From positions 91,961,263 to 92,025,262 of the forward strand of contig JARDYH010000007.1 of the NCBI GenBank assembly GCA_029215795.1: 64,000 nucleotides of DNA, read 5' to 3'. Positions 50,601-53,200 of the stretch are shown here, one piece after another. Source of the stretch: Anniella stebbinsi (Eukaryota > Chordata > Lepidosauria > Squamata > Anniellidae). A model generated the notes under the pieces. That model was not told where the DNA came from and made no database searches. It saw nothing but the letters and a program-made list of their open reading frames with translations. Each line of letters starts with the position of its first letter. Within the stretch, counting starts at the first letter, position 1. A program made the position numbers and the translations under genes.

Positions 50601-51116
50601 ACACTTCCTGTGTGGAAACTGGGCAATGATCCTGGAAGCCAGTAAGTCCGGGATCATCCCCAGGCCCTCCCTCTACACCTTTAGGTGTAGAAAAGGCCAG
50701 TGACTGGCCCACAGTCACCCAGTGAGCTTCATGGCTGAGTGTGGACAAGATCTCAGACCTCCTGAGTCCTGGTACAGCACTCTAACCACTGGCTTTTGCT
50801 TGTTCTTACCTTTGCCTGTTGCTCCCAAGTTTTGCAAGACAGAGAAGTGTTAACATGCACCAGTGCCCCCTGCCCCAATATGCCAGACCCTTAGATCCAC
50901 AGGGCTTAACCTAGCAGCAAGGAACCACTACAAGTTTCTCTCTGTCCCTTGCGAAATTCCACAGGGTGGGATGGAGTTTAGAAGTAGTGGGGAGCAGCTG
51001 GCCAGGAGAAGAACTCTGGCAGAAAGATGACAGACACTCACCAGTGATATTTACGTATTTGTCACTGCTCTGGTCCAGCCGGAGACCTTCCTTCTGCATT
51101 TGTGGACACTTCTCCC
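664..51116 (-). CDS. COL16A1: COL16A1, collagen alpha-1(XVI) chain, N-terminal half (12 coding exons, both ends incomplete)
   Basis: The gene encodes a FACIT-like extracellular-matrix collagen that in known vertebrates sits in small fibrils and at cell-matrix contacts. Twelve exons join in phase at 51042-51116, 48437-48554, 23272-23395, 20580-20855, 17076-17156, 16032-16166, 13515-13568, 9011-9046, 3245-3271, 1044-1106, 816-857 and 664-708. The predicted protein follows the order I recall for human COL16A1: Cys-Pro N-terminus, N-glycosylation site, TSPN/LamG domain with the KIRNPKGP and LFQVTD motifs, IYCDP-CCE, the INPQTEGKVYTRCFCLEE segment, CPPC, then Gly-X-Y blocks interrupted by DCVRTSPEAPLQ. 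Those spacer segments are specific to type XVI and argue against COL9A1, COL19A1, COL21A1 and COL22A1. No frameshift or internal stop was seen. The signal peptide and promoter are not found; the 3' exons lie beyond base 1. Confidence 0.95.
816..857 (-). CDS. COL16A1: COL16A1 exon 12: non-collagenous interruption
   Basis: The exon is 42 bases and encodes GADCVRTSPEAPLQ, between an acceptor ending tccag and a CAG|GTGAGC donor. Human has GNDCVRISPDAPLQ at this position. This is the short NC10 interruption with a cysteine that could form an interchain disulphide (inference from the family). The introns on either side are only 186 and 107 bases and hold nothing but splice signals. Confidence 0.93.
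1044..1106 (-). CDS. COL16A1: COL16A1 exon 11: first collagenous block
   Basis: The exon is 63 bases, 21 codons, encoding GGKGERGPSGAHGTKGEKGD and R. Seven Gly-X-Y units without interruption match human GGKGERGLPGPPGSKGEKG and ARG. The acceptor is ttccatgcag and the donor CGG|GTAAGT. The length is a multiple of 9, as is usual for collagen exons. Confidence 0.95.
1272..1480. repeat. Fragment of an inverted-repeat element (family ctacactactgctttat)
   Basis: It shares the phrases gatccacactactgcttta, tattgaagtgcac and tatatcctgcttt with 35957-36214 and 54965-55150. Only part of the element is clear here. Confidence 0.5.
1481..2460. other. Intron sequence, no feature seen
   Basis: This is part of the intron between exons 11 and 10. 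I see no gene or clear repeat apart from a short GTT/T run near 1600. Confidence 0.4.
2463..2822. repeat. Family M5 element, copy 1
   Basis: This is one of three copies of a roughly 360-bp element that begins gctgcctctacaagaggc and ends agagggggtc. It is rich in gcgcat/atgcgc words (gattatgcgcattatcg, taaagcgcattt). The other copies are 34618-34974 in the same direction and 39243-39602 reversed. No coding capacity. Confidence 0.75.
2886..3204. mobile_element. M1 foldback hAT-like MITE, copy 1 (8-bp target duplication)
   Basis: The element is 319 bp, starts TAGGGTGACC and ends GGTCAGCCTA, and the two halves are near-perfect inverted repeats around about 3045. The flanks carry an identical CCAATGGT at 2878-2885 and 3205-3212. 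An 8-bp duplication with TA...TA ends is typical of hAT transposition. Each half is itself palindromic (ctttaacagttgt against acaacagttaaag). It encodes no transposase. Confidence 0.9.
3245..3271 (-). CDS. COL16A1: COL16A1 exon 10: 27-base microexon at the start of the triple helix
   Basis: The exon encodes ATLGPPGLK, with acceptor cctcctcag and donor AAG|GTAAGT, phase 0-0. It aligns with human VTLAPSGPK, immediately before GGKGERG. The Thr completes the N-x-T sequon begun in exon 9. GPPGLK is the first collagenous stretch. The palindromic M1 element 2886-3204 begins 40 bases beyond the donor. Confidence 0.85.
3430..3490 (+). repeat. Possible CR1 fragment
   Basis: The phrase tagcctagagaaaagaagat resembles the CR1 coding stretch for SLEKRRL. 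It is too short to be sure. Confidence 0.35.
3740..4107. repeat. M4 element, copy 1
   Basis: The ends are TAGGGTGGCC and GCCACCCTA. Internal phrases such as gccaaaaaagaggaa, catgagctaatgtatacgta and ggctctttatctttaaacca recur in 18470-19704, 20430-20557 and 26555-27480. It is probably a non-autonomous DNA transposon. No clear target duplication was seen. Confidence 0.65.
4108..5290. other. Intron sequence, no feature seen
   Basis: This is part of the intron between exons 10 and 9, with unique-looking sequence and no supported gene or repeat. Confidence 0.4.
5315..5870. repeat. M7 element, copy 1
   Basis: It is similar, in opposite direction, to 37992-38469. Shared phrases include gtggggacaacc, catctgccc(g/a)gaca, agctcc or gctccg, and ggatggctc or its complement. 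GC-rich open frames within it are not genes. Confidence 0.6.
5930..7103. other. Intron sequence with one (CT)n microsatellite
   Basis: The only recognised item is a (CT)n run at 6909-6931. The longer open frames near 6120-6620 have no protein similarity I recognise. Confidence 0.4.
7104..7395. mobile_element. M1 foldback MITE, copy 2 (right end degraded)
   Basis: It begins TAGGGTGACC and has the B-type interior (gcatgcagcacctggtgaaa). The mirrored half follows, but the terminal GGTCACCCTA is lost. Confidence 0.85.
7420..7790. repeat. AT-rich dispersed repeat (gcacattt family)
   Basis: Phrases such as tttatgtgcatttctcc and ttttgtgtgcactaatac recur, in either direction, at 39680-40020, 45660-45905, 62820-63205 and 63450-63790. 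The class is not recognised. Confidence 0.45.
7944..8475. repeat. M6 inverted-repeat element, copy 1
   Basis: The ends are gggtcttttctacac and gtgtagaaacggcc, in inverted arrangement. Interior phrases (ccaggcgggatgaacacc, cccaggggcaatccc) recur at 33429-33890 and 50313-50704. Confidence 0.7.
8476..8645 (-). repeat. tRNA-derived SINE
   Basis: The stretch reads tcagaccattgatttatcta, then gactggcagcggctctccag, then a tRNA-like end (gggacc-ttgcaaagc-gctctgtc-ctgagctatg) in reverse complement. This resembles a well-known sauropsid SINE with a tRNA-like head. Other copies are 33343-33965 and 45455-45548. Confidence 0.65.
9011..9046 (-). CDS. COL16A1: COL16A1 exon 9: CPPC microexon
   Basis: This 36-base exon encodes CPPCLQRSPHAN, phase 0-0, with acceptor tccttttgcag and donor AAT|GTAAGT. 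Human COL16A1 has CPPCVHGARDSN at the same place. The two cysteines lie just before the first triple helix and in related FACIT chains such cysteines can link chains. The last Asn begins an N-A-T glycosylation sequon completed by exon 10, as in the human N-V-T. Confidence 0.88.
9104..9185 (+). repeat. Dispersed repeat with cagaagtaagt motif
   Basis: The phrase gcacaatcttgtgcatattt followed by actcagaagtaagt is a common reptilian dispersed-repeat signature. Related short pieces occur near 10000, 12130 and 52480. Confidence 0.5.
9186..9712. other. Intron sequence, no feature seen
   Basis: This lies in the intron between exons 9 and 8 and contains only a short (atcc)n run near 9515. Confidence 0.4.
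9713..9942 (+). repeat. CR1 LINE 3'-end fragment
   Basis: It contains gaaaaacttcctgactgtta, gggctctccc, gggttggactcggtggc and the terminal attctatgattctatgat. This is the classic CR1 3' end. Confidence 0.9.
10684..11024. repeat. M3 element, copy 1 (truncated)
   Basis: It begins TAGGGTGACCATATTTGGGA and carries the aaagaggacacc and gggaaagc-tgtcattcc phrases shared with 24848-25209 and 48591-48990. The right end is replaced by an M2 fragment. Confidence 0.65.
11025..11230. mobile_element. M2 hAT-like element, right-end fragment
   Basis: It ends CACATCCCTA, the M2 terminus. It shares aagcctatgg-gaaaac, taaaatggcg-tccgat and gatccgatccgat with the full copies at 18569 and 30965. The left end is missing. 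Confidence 0.75.
11231..12587. other. Intron sequence with one (TAA)n microsatellite
   Basis: The (TAA)n tract is at 12063-12121. No other feature is supported. Confidence 0.4.
12588..13158. mobile_element. M8 inverted-repeat element
   Basis: Perfect 20-base inverted repeats (ggctgcattcggacaacaca) sit at 12601-12620 and 13123-13142, and weaker symmetry extends outward through cacagaca. The interior repeats cttaa/ttgtgtgg phrases and has further symmetry. It is non-coding; the superfamily is not certain. Confidence 0.75.
13285..13450. repeat. MIR-like CORE-SINE fragment
   Basis: The order of phrases (tattgtccccatattgcag, aaggccacctgaagagttta, ctactacaccaattctc) resembles MIR/CORE-SINE consensus. 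Divergent. Confidence 0.4.
13515..13568 (-). CDS. COL16A1: COL16A1 exon 8: variable NC11 linker
   Basis: This is a 54-base exon, phase 0-0, with a strong acceptor (ctcttttcccag) and an AAG|GTGAGT donor. It encodes EVVRGSGKVVVKGDQGEK. It falls where the human protein has a spacer containing AERGAKVHQETAADE just before CPPC. Similarity is low (RG-GKV against RGAKV), so assignment rests on position, splice sites, phase and charge. The final GDQGEK looks like two Gly-X-Y triplets. A LINE tail with an AAAT microsatellite begins about 40 bases upstream of the acceptor. Confidence 0.75.
13607..13678 (+). repeat. LINE 3' tail and (AAAT)n
   Basis: The phrase cttcggctatagggtggtat followed by aaatgcaataaataaata is the 3' end of the LINE type seen complete at 43366-43405. 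It lies about 40 bases upstream of the exon 8 acceptor. Confidence 0.8.
13687..14005. mobile_element. M1 foldback MITE, copy 3 (B type)
   Basis: It starts TAGGGTGACC and ends GGTCACCCTGA, with the two palindromic halves and gcatgcagcacctgg in the arms. It lies 118 bases upstream of exon 8. No flanking duplication was seen. Confidence 0.88.
14672..14850. mobile_element. M1 foldback MITE, copy 4 (left half only)
   Basis: The left arm and centre are present (tatggaaaggaggacag through agagtgaccagatgcaaaag). The right arm is lost. Confidence 0.8.
14851..16031. other. Intron sequence, no feature seen
   Basis: This is the intron between exons 7 and 8. No gene or recognised repeat was found. Confidence 0.4.
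16032..16166 (-). CDS. COL16A1: COL16A1 exon 7: NC11 linker with KVYTRCFCLEE
   Basis: The exon is 135 bases, 45 codons, phase 0-0. It starts CFPEASKTRRDVEVMQSND and continues LIEINPQTEGKVYTRCFCLE and ETQSKQ. Human COL16A1 has CPPETSKARRDTQSNELIEI and NPQSEGKVYTRCFCLEE here, so this segment identifies the paralogue. Its three cysteines continue the cysteine-rich linker after the TSPN domain. Two extra residues before QSN relative to the human order are an ordinary length change. The donor is CAG|GTGCGA, weaker than its neighbours. Confidence 0.95.
16167..17075. other. Intron between exons 6 and 7
   Basis: It is 909 bases. A LINE-tail-like phrase (gggttttcggctgaggacc and caaaataaataaataa) occurs near 16615-16662; nothing else was recognised. 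Confidence 0.45.
17076..17156 (-). CDS. COL16A1: COL16A1 exon 6: end of TSPN domain, IYCDP-CCE motif
   Basis: The exon is 81 bases, 27 codons, phase 0-0. It encodes FDIQQLHIYCDPAMAMHEGC followed by CEISDNG. FD-QQ-HIYCDP and EGCCEI match the end of the TSPN domain of type XVI (human FDLQQVHIYCDPELVLEEGCCEI). The acceptor is tttgcag and the donor GGG|GTGAGT. A palindromic M1 element starts 141 bases upstream of the acceptor. Confidence 0.95.
17298..17616. mobile_element. M1 foldback MITE, copy 5 (8-bp target duplication)
   Basis: This is a 319-bp B-type palindrome flanked by AGTTAACT at 17290-17297 and 17617-17624. It lies upstream of exon 6. Confidence 0.88.
17620..18243. other. Intron sequence, no feature seen
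   Basis: It is followed by a (CT)n run at 18244-18274. No gene supported. Confidence 0.4.
18470..19704. repeat. M4 element, copy 2, interrupted by an M2 insertion
   Basis: The M4 sequence (aattgccaaaaaaaggagg, gtgctaatgtc, ctacgtataaat, ggttctttctctttaaatca, gacaccctaatt) is split at ctaatgtc by the M2 element 18569-19426. The M4 left terminus is not clear. Confidence 0.65.
18569..19426. mobile_element. M2 hAT-like foldback element, copy 1 (8-bp target duplication)
   Basis: It is 858 bp, starts TAGGGGTGTGCACCGGATC and ends GCATGCACATCCCTA. It is flanked by identical CTAATGTC at 18561-18568 and 19427-19434. The tips carry gatccgga/tccggatc words, and the interior has extra palindromes around tctactgagaaacaggcttc. 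No transposase frame. Confidence 0.92.
20430..20557. repeat. M4 element, right-end fragment
   Basis: The phrases ggttctttatctttaaact, tcaaatagagaatg and aaaagaggacacagggcca match other M4 right halves. Its end lies about 22 bases beyond the exon 5 boundary at 20580. Confidence 0.6.
20580..20855 (-). CDS. COL16A1: COL16A1 exon 5: main part of TSPN/LamG domain
   Basis: This is the largest exon here, 276 bases or 92 codons, phase 0 at both ends. It starts LSLGINSKERSLEFQAKGQD and contains LFDLKWHKMALSV, VHIDCS and AFVGLDAMQGAPVS, all lined up with the human domain (LFDLRWHKLMLSV, VHVDCS, FLGLDAEQGKPVS). The acceptor is ccccttcag and the donor TCG|GTGAGT. The segment between the FISVVF strand and LFDLKW is slightly longer than the human one I recall. 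The DCS cysteine is expected to pair with the cysteine of IYCDP in the next exon (family knowledge). Confidence 0.96.
20970..21004. repeat. (GA)n microsatellite
   Basis: It is a pure dinucleotide run about 115 bases upstream of exon 5. In the transcript it reads (CU)n, a pyrimidine tract. Confidence 0.95.
21600..21770 (+). repeat. Unclassified dispersed repeat, copy 1
   Basis: It shares tgcatcacacctgaaga, caggccgcttggcacacag, ctctctcctccaacac and gccacctga-gtgacc with 47155-47320 in the same direction. Class unknown. Confidence 0.5.
21771..23271. other. Intron between exons 5 and 4, mostly unassigned
   Basis: A short (GCA)n run lies at 22160-22181. Long open frames near 21801-22265 and 22422-22799 show no family I recognise. 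Confidence 0.4.
23272..23395 (-). CDS. COL16A1: COL16A1 exon 4: TSPN domain, second segment
   Basis: The exon is 124 bases and encodes QLFPLGLPDEFTLVITLLLK, then KQTSKENWYLFQVTDHQGYPQ. The LP-DEF-LV-TLLLK and WYLFQVTD motifs are hallmarks of collagen TSPN domains; the human chain has LPEEFALVLTLLLKK and WYLFQVTDANGYPQ. The acceptor is tttgttcccag and the donor is CAG|GTACAT, leaving phase 0. The intron on its 5' side (23396-48436) is the largest in the window, at 25 kb. Confidence 0.96.
23396..24110. other. 5' end of the 25-kb intron, no feature seen
   Basis: This is unique-looking intron sequence on the minus-strand upstream side of exon 4. Confidence 0.4.
24120..24460 (+). repeat. Unclassified CTCC-rich dispersed repeat, copy 1
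   Basis: It contains agctgctcttcctcctcc, ggcagagagcatgtagg, gtggcatctcctgct and tgtctgggccagag, shared with 34415-35070, 44100-44420 (reversed) and 54560-54870. Confidence 0.65.
24478..24797. mobile_element. M1 foldback MITE, copy 6 (A type, 8-bp target duplication)
   Basis: It starts TAGGCTGACC and ends GGTCACCCTA, flanked by identical CCCAGAAC at 24470-24477 and 24798-24805. The arms contain tgcaattagttcctggtga, the A-type interior. Confidence 0.93.
24848..25209. repeat. M3 element, copy 2
   Basis: It starts TAGGGTGGCCATATTTGGGA and ends GGTCACCCTA. The interior repeats gggaaag-tgtcattcc and its complement, so it is also partly palindromic. No duplication seen. Confidence 0.7.
25579..25898. 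mobile_element. M1 foldback MITE, copy 7 (A type, 8-bp target duplication)
   Basis: It is 320 bp, TAGGGTGACC to GGTCAGCCTA, flanked by identical CCCATCTG at 25571-25578 and 25899-25906. Confidence 0.93.
25907..26554. other. Intron sequence, no feature seen
   Basis: AT-rich sequence without recognised repeats or coding potential. Confidence 0.4.
26555..27480. repeat. M4 element, copy 3, interrupted by an M2 insertion
   Basis: The left part has catcaccaaaaattgggt, caatttgcataaaatgc and ggttctttatctttaaacca. The right part resumes with taggacacaggccc after the M2 element 26800-27459. Confidence 0.65.
26800..27459. mobile_element. M2 hAT-like foldback element, copy 2 (8-bp target duplication)
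   Basis: It is 660 bp, starts TAGGGATGTGTATCG and ends GGCATGCACACCCCTA, flanked by identical CTTTAAAG at 26792-26799 and 27460-27467. The two arms mirror each other around about 27120 (ttcatataaaatc, cttaggcat, caagcctctaactttt and complements). The tips are rich in cgata/tatcg rather than ggatc. Confidence 0.93.
28088..28510 (+). repeat. LINE 3'-end fragment (CR1/L2/L3 group)
   Basis: It matches the 3' end of the LINE at 43030-43430: the stretch for QLWNDLPDEARLAP, then the tail and (TAA)n at 28474-28509. Non-functional. Confidence 0.85.
28777..29095. mobile_element. M1 foldback MITE, copy 8 (B type)
   Basis: It runs TGGGTGACCC to GGGTCACCCTA, with paired arms. The flanks share only part of a duplication (cttgtg). 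Confidence 0.88.
29636..29857. mobile_element. M1 foldback MITE, copy 9 (left end degraded)
   Basis: The centre and right arm are intact (gtgatgaagagggaatttca, tgcatgcatgcaaatgac) and it ends ggtcaccca. The left arm is diverged. Confidence 0.8.
29860..30855. other. Intron sequence, no clear feature
   Basis: The phrase cagatgtgttggggctgcaa near 30743 is a common dispersed-repeat fragment, also near 55223. Nothing else was assigned. Confidence 0.4.
30856..32915. repeat. Host inverted-repeat element split by the giant M2 copy
   Basis: The outer ends read cctgttcagacaacac and gtgtcgtctgaacag in inverted arrangement. The inner sequence (ccacggttag, taagccataatgttaag, accaccatgggttag) is interrupted between 30964 and 32833. 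It is similar in style to M8. Confidence 0.65.
30965..32832. mobile_element. M2 hAT-like giant foldback element, copy 3 (8-bp target duplication)
   Basis: It is 1868 bp, starts TAGGGATGTGCACTG and ends GATGCACACCCCTA, with identical GTTCACAC at 30957-30964 and 32833-32840. The arms are inverted repeats around about 31738. The right arm carries an additional 309-base tandem copy: the phrase cacctaygtttctgaaattt recurs at 31782, 32091 and 32400. The tips hold arrays of the pentamer GGATC. Open frames in it are by-products of the repeat. Confidence 0.94.
32916..33340. other. Intron sequence, no feature seen
   Basis: No repeat or coding signal recognised. Confidence 0.4.
33343..33965 (-). repeat. 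tRNA-derived SINE split by an M6 element
   Basis: The left piece (ccatttgtccatctagccca and ggctctccagggtttggg) and the right piece (ggggattgaacctggaactt, ctgagctatggttg) are the two parts of the SINE seen at 8476. They are separated by 33429-33890. Confidence 0.7.
33429..33890. repeat. M6 inverted-repeat element, copy 2
   Basis: The ends are ggctctttccacac and gtgtagaaagtccc. Interior phrases gttttcccagggatgaag and cgggatcatccccc recur at 50313. It is inserted in a SINE. Confidence 0.7.
33983..34301. mobile_element. M1 foldback MITE, copy 10 (A interior, variant tips)
   Basis: It runs TAGGCTGACCATCTGAAAA to the matching inverted end. The flanks TCCATAAG and CCCATAAG match at 7 of 8 bases. 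Confidence 0.9.
34415..35070 (+). repeat. CTCC-rich dispersed repeat, copy 2, split by an M5 element
   Basis: The part before 34617 has cagtgccagctccagg-ttt and a (CTC)n run at 34482-34524; the part after 34975 has ggcaggtaaacaagcagg and ttaagaagaggagcaagt. The M5 element 34618-34974 separates them. Confidence 0.65.
34618..34974. repeat. Family M5 element, copy 2
   Basis: It starts gctgcctctacacc and ends agagggggtc. It is collinear with 2463-2822 throughout (gattatgtgcattatcgaat, cctcctgcatacaagcat). Confidence 0.78.
35307..35600 (-). repeat. CR1 LINE 3'-end fragment
   Basis: In reverse it encodes the CR1 tail (EGQNLFSIIPEFRTRNNGLK, then KNFLTVRAV) and ends in the agaatcatagaatcat repeat. 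It lies in the sense direction of COL16A1. Confidence 0.88.
35957..36214. repeat. Inverted-repeat element (family ctacactactgctttat)
   Basis: The ends taaggctggatctacac and gtagatctggccctag are imperfect inverted repeats. The halves mirror tattggagtgcactgataac and ttgtcagtgcacttcaatac. Confidence 0.65.
36603..36921. mobile_element. M1 foldback MITE, copy 11 (8-bp target duplication)
   Basis: This is a 319-bp B-type palindrome flanked by identical CCCTTGCC at 36595-36602 and 36922-36929. Confidence 0.92.
36930..37990. other. Intron sequence with a (CAA)n microsatellite
   Basis: The (CAA)n run is at 37083-37119. No other feature supported. Confidence 0.45.
37992..38469. repeat. M7 element, copy 2
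   Basis: The inverted ends are taggggctgatcttgttgat and ctcatcaagacagggcccta. It is reversed relative to 5315-5870. Confidence 0.6.
38892..39034. mobile_element. M1 foldback MITE, copy 12 (right half only)
   Basis: From ctttaactgttgtgatgaag to GGTCACCCTA, A type. The left arm is absent. Confidence 0.85.
39200..39655 (+). repeat. LINE 3' tail split by an M5 element
   Basis: The phrase gtaaacggcctggagaactt before and ggtggtatagaaatgaaatg after are the LINE 3' tail. The M5 element 39243-39602 sits between. Confidence 0.7.
39243..39602. repeat. Family M5 element, copy 3 (reversed)
   Basis: This is the reverse complement of the other two copies: cgattatgcgcatattcg, cttgtatgcaggaggtaatt, ending cctcttgtagaggcagcc. 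Confidence 0.78.
39680..40020. repeat. AT-rich dispersed repeat (gcacattt family)
   Basis: It repeats words such as aatgcacatttttacac and ggaaatgcatacttcag. It is related to 7420-7790 and 62820-63205. Confidence 0.45.
40541..43466 (+). mobile_element. Decayed non-LTR retrotransposon (CR1/L2/L3 group), split by an M1 MITE
   Basis: It is truncated at its 5' end and broken by stops and frameshifts. In order it shows the end of an AP endonuclease (GDVNIHAE, SDHHLLRF), a linker, then reverse-transcriptase motifs NYRPVAN, LLDLSAAFDTIDH, GVPQGSVLSP and YADDTQLY, and the C-terminal motifs LDYCNALYVGLP, QNAAARLITG and HWLPV. The 3' end reads QLWNDLPDEA, then a tail and (TAA)n(TA)n(CA)n at 43400-43466. 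The MITE 41476-41794 interrupts the region between endonuclease and RT. It is antisense to COL16A1 and cannot be active. Confidence 0.92.
41476..41794. mobile_element. M1 foldback MITE, copy 13, inside the LINE
   Basis: It runs TAGGCTGACCATCTGAAAA to the matching end, flanked on both sides by GATTAAT. It inserted after the LINE did. Confidence 0.92.
43467..44090. other. Intron sequence, no feature seen
   Basis: No recognised repeat or coding signal. Confidence 0.4.
44100..44420 (-). repeat. CTCC-rich dispersed repeat, copy 3
   Basis: This is the reverse complement of the 24120 and 54560 copies (gaggaggagcag-tgtcatggcc, caagcaagtggtagcc, aagagcagctgga). Confidence 0.55.
44421..45454. other. 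Intron sequence, no feature seen
   Basis: It contains a poly-G run near 44872-44883. No gene supported. Confidence 0.4.
45455..45548 (-). repeat. tRNA-derived SINE fragment
   Basis: The phrases cccatctagcccagtattgc, gacactgactggc and ccagggtttcaggc match the SINE at 8476-8560. The tRNA-like part is missing. Confidence 0.65.
45934..46253. mobile_element. M1 foldback MITE, copy 14 (A type)
   Basis: It runs TAGGCTGACC to GGTCACCCTA with A-type arms. No flanking duplication; the right flank is a CR1 fragment. Confidence 0.9.
46256..46640 (-). repeat. CR1 LINE 3'-end fragment
   Basis: On the minus strand it encodes ERLKELGMFSLEKRRLRGDM, IALFKYLKGCHTEEGQDLFS and KNFLTVRAIQPWNQ, the conserved C-terminal tail of CR1. 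Frame intact for about 80 codons but only a remnant. Confidence 0.92.
47155..47320 (+). repeat. Unclassified dispersed repeat, copy 2
   Basis: It matches 21600-21770 in the same direction. Confidence 0.5.
47340..47525. repeat. MIR-like CORE-SINE
   Basis: The phrases tcactcaatgagcttcatgg and ctgagtgcagatttgaagct resemble the MIR core. Confidence 0.45.
47628..47900. repeat. M6 element, copy 3, framed by (CT)n, (GAGG)n and (CA)n
   Basis: The M6 ends ggccctttctacac and gtgtagaaatggtc span 47656-47853. A (CT)n run precedes it, (GAGG)n lies at 47730-47763, and (CT)n then (CA)n follow. Confidence 0.65.
47901..48436. other. Intron sequence, no feature seen
   Basis: This is intron next to the exon 3 donor. 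Confidence 0.4.
48437..48554 (-). CDS. COL16A1: COL16A1 exon 3: start of TSPN domain
   Basis: The exon is 118 bases and encodes FNLIKRFALLKTSAVKK, then IRNPKGPMILRLGGTPLVRTT. This is the first strand region of the thrombospondin N-terminal-like domain, and KIRNPKGP-ILRLG is nearly identical to human type XVI. The acceptor is a strong tract ending ttttgcag; the donor is GTGAGT. Two bases (GA) carry over and form Glu with the first base of exon 4. A transposon end begins only 36 bases upstream of the acceptor (see the element at 48591). Confidence 0.95.
48591..48990. repeat. M3 element, copy 3, next to exon 3
   Basis: It starts TAGGGTGACCATATTTGGGA and ends ttggtcac (truncated). It is partly palindromic (ggaaagcgtgtcattcc and its complement). 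Its left end is 36 bases upstream of the exon 3 acceptor. Confidence 0.75.
49273..49420. repeat. Element with M3-like left end
   Basis: It starts TAGGGTGACCATATTTTGGA, but the interior (agggggattgtccagc) differs from M3. The right end is unclear. Confidence 0.5.
49690..50155. repeat. Three ~155-base tandem repeats
   Basis: The phrase ctgctt(g/c)aaa(c/t)ttggcat recurs at 49746, 49902 and 50057. Each unit also has tttcatctc-tctttaaaaatg and a poly-A/T-rich spacer. Confidence 0.75.
50313..50704. repeat. M6 inverted-repeat element, copy 4
   Basis: It runs ttctacactggcctttttt to aggtgtagaaaaggccagt. The interior has tgggttttcccagggataaa and ccgggatcatcccc. Confidence 0.7.
50705..50795. repeat. 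MIR-like CORE-SINE fragment
   Basis: The phrases cacagtcacccagtgagctt, catggctgagtg and gcactctaaccactgg follow the MIR consensus order. Confidence 0.5.
51042..51116 (-). CDS. COL16A1: COL16A1 exon 2: mature N-terminus
   Basis: The exon encodes x-EKCPQMQKEGLRLDQSSDKYVNIT-x, which corresponds to the human stretch beginning AQCPPSQQEGLKL and ending NVTG. It is preceded by a good polypyrimidine tract (tttcttcctgtag) and followed by a GTGAGT donor. It is 75 bases long, starting with two bases of a split codon and ending with one base of a Gly codon that exon 3 completes. Visible features are the first cysteine of the mature chain and an N-I-T glycosylation sequon, matching the human N-V-T site. 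Exon numbering assumes one upstream signal-peptide exon. Confidence 0.88.
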
Positions 51117-52634
51117 CTACAGGAAGAAACATACCATCAATCAGTGCTTGGGATTTGAATTTATTTGAATTTATTAAAACATTAGAAACCTATAACTATA
51201 TAAAAAAGTTGTAACCTACAAGATGTTCTATGTTTTATTTCTGTTTTACAGAGAGAAACATATATGATTAATAATTGCTACAGAATTATGGAATGTGGTA
51301 CAAGCATACTTCGTGTGGGGTGGGTTTTTAAAAAATTTTTTGGGTGAAATGTCATTTCAGCTGAGAGACACCAGTCCTGCCTTGCCAAGACTCAGTATGA
51401 GATCCTTCTATTTCCAGGTGTTATATTTTATTGTGGAAATAATGACAATGAATAATAATGATGTAGCTTTTTTTAAGGGGAAAATGACTCATCCCTGAAT
51501 ACTCATTTAGCAGAAACCATACTTGCTTCGCATCGGTGGTAGGTCTAGCCTCCCCACGATTCCCAGTATCACCACCAAGCCTGTGGCTGAAACCTAGCAT
51601 GGATAATATCTCCCCATAGAAATTAAGAAGCCACATGACAGATGGCATCAAAGTGTAATGGCCATGACTGTGAGCTGTGAAGCCCTTGGCTGATACCTCA
51701 CATTGACCACAAACTCACTACAGCACTGTTCAAACAACAGGAAAGGAAAACTCAAACAATTAATCAACAAAGGTTTTTTTAAAAAATCAACTGGGTGACA
51801 ACAATCCCTAATTCTATCTATCTAGGAATAAATATAAATATAATAGATGTGGCTGGAGCGTTACATCCAGCAAACGCTTCGTCCAATTTTCCCTCTCCTA
51901 ATATTTTCTGCTGTTGTTGCGAAACTGGCTTCAACTCTGATGTGTTTGCATTATACAAAAGAATACTCCCAAGTTCAGATATTATCAGTACACTGCAATG
52001 TTGCTGGAGTCTGAGAGAGAGAGAGAGAGAGCACAAGATGGGACAGACAAAGTTTATTTCTGCAGAAGCACAGATATTTAGCAGCTCCTCTGAAGTGCAT
52101 CCCTGGCAAAATAAAGGTTGGTTTCTATCCAGTTTCCACTTTAGATTACCACAACCAAGATGATGCGTCTCTCTTGTGGATATCTCTACGAAGATAGTGA
52201 AGGATGAGCAAATTCTTCCCAAGCCTTCAAAGTCATTCTGGCTGAGAGGCAAAGCATTTCTTTGTCACATGAAAATCCCATCTTTTTAAATTTATTTTTT
52301 ACATCCAAGGAGCTCAAAGTGGGCCTGTGACGTAGGTTAGGGAAGAGTGTCAGCAACTTCTCAGAGCGACTGCTGTCAGCAACAGTAAGCATCATAGTTC
52401 AGTAGGGATCTACGATCTGGTCTCCATGTCCAAAGTTCGACCATCTATCCATCTGTGCTGTCCCAGACATGTCTATTTCCATGCAAGCCTCATTGAATTC
52501 AATACAACTTACTTCCAGGCAAGTGTGTATAGGATACATGACACATAATGTATCCATTATGTGTCTCCAATGGCTGGGGAAGAGCCCACAAGTCCATTAC
52601 ACCCAATCCTAAGTGGGTCATTCCACCATCATTT
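51117..52634. other. Intron 1 sequence, no clear feature
   Basis: It contains a short (GA)n run near 52013-52030 and a dispersed-repeat piece (ttccatgcaagcctcattga) near 52478. No signal-peptide exon seen. Confidence 0.4.
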
Positions 52635-53200
52635 TTTCTGTGTATGTTGTCTATATCCACACCAGCCATTTATCCCAAGATCCGCTCGAGGTCGTGACGG
52701 GGTCAACCAGGGACGACGTCTCAGTTGTCCCAGGATAACTGGGACTAGTTTTCTCATGACTTTTCCTGTGTTCCCGGGACAACCGCGAGGACTGTGGGCA
52801 GTGTGGCGCACGCTCCTGGGTCCTCCCTCCTCCCTGTGAGTTGTGTGGCACAACACATAGGCACGGAGCTCTGTGTGTGTGTGTGGGGGGGGGGGTCTCC
52901 GTGCCCATCGGGAGTAAGGGGGGTGAGCTCTTTTGTCATTCCTGGAATGGCTGTCGGCGTTTTACGACTCTGACTTTTGACTTTTTATTTCCTTTTTAAA
53001 ACTTACTTTTGTGCTGGTTCACAGCCTCGCACTCGCGCAAATGTCTCTTCTTCTGGAAAAAAACACCTGTCATGCCAGAACGTCTCTCTTTACTTCTGGG
53101 ATGTCGCACTGGCGTTTAGACACAGGGGGACAATCCCGGAAGCAAGTCAGCCTGGGATCCTCCCCCACTCCCAGAAGGCCTGTAGATGTAGGTGAGCCCT
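52635..53200. repeat. Diverged M6 element, copy 5
   Basis: It is recognised by tatccacaccagcc near the left, gtcccaggataactggga inside and cctgtagatgtaggtgagcc at the right. Weak. Confidence 0.45.
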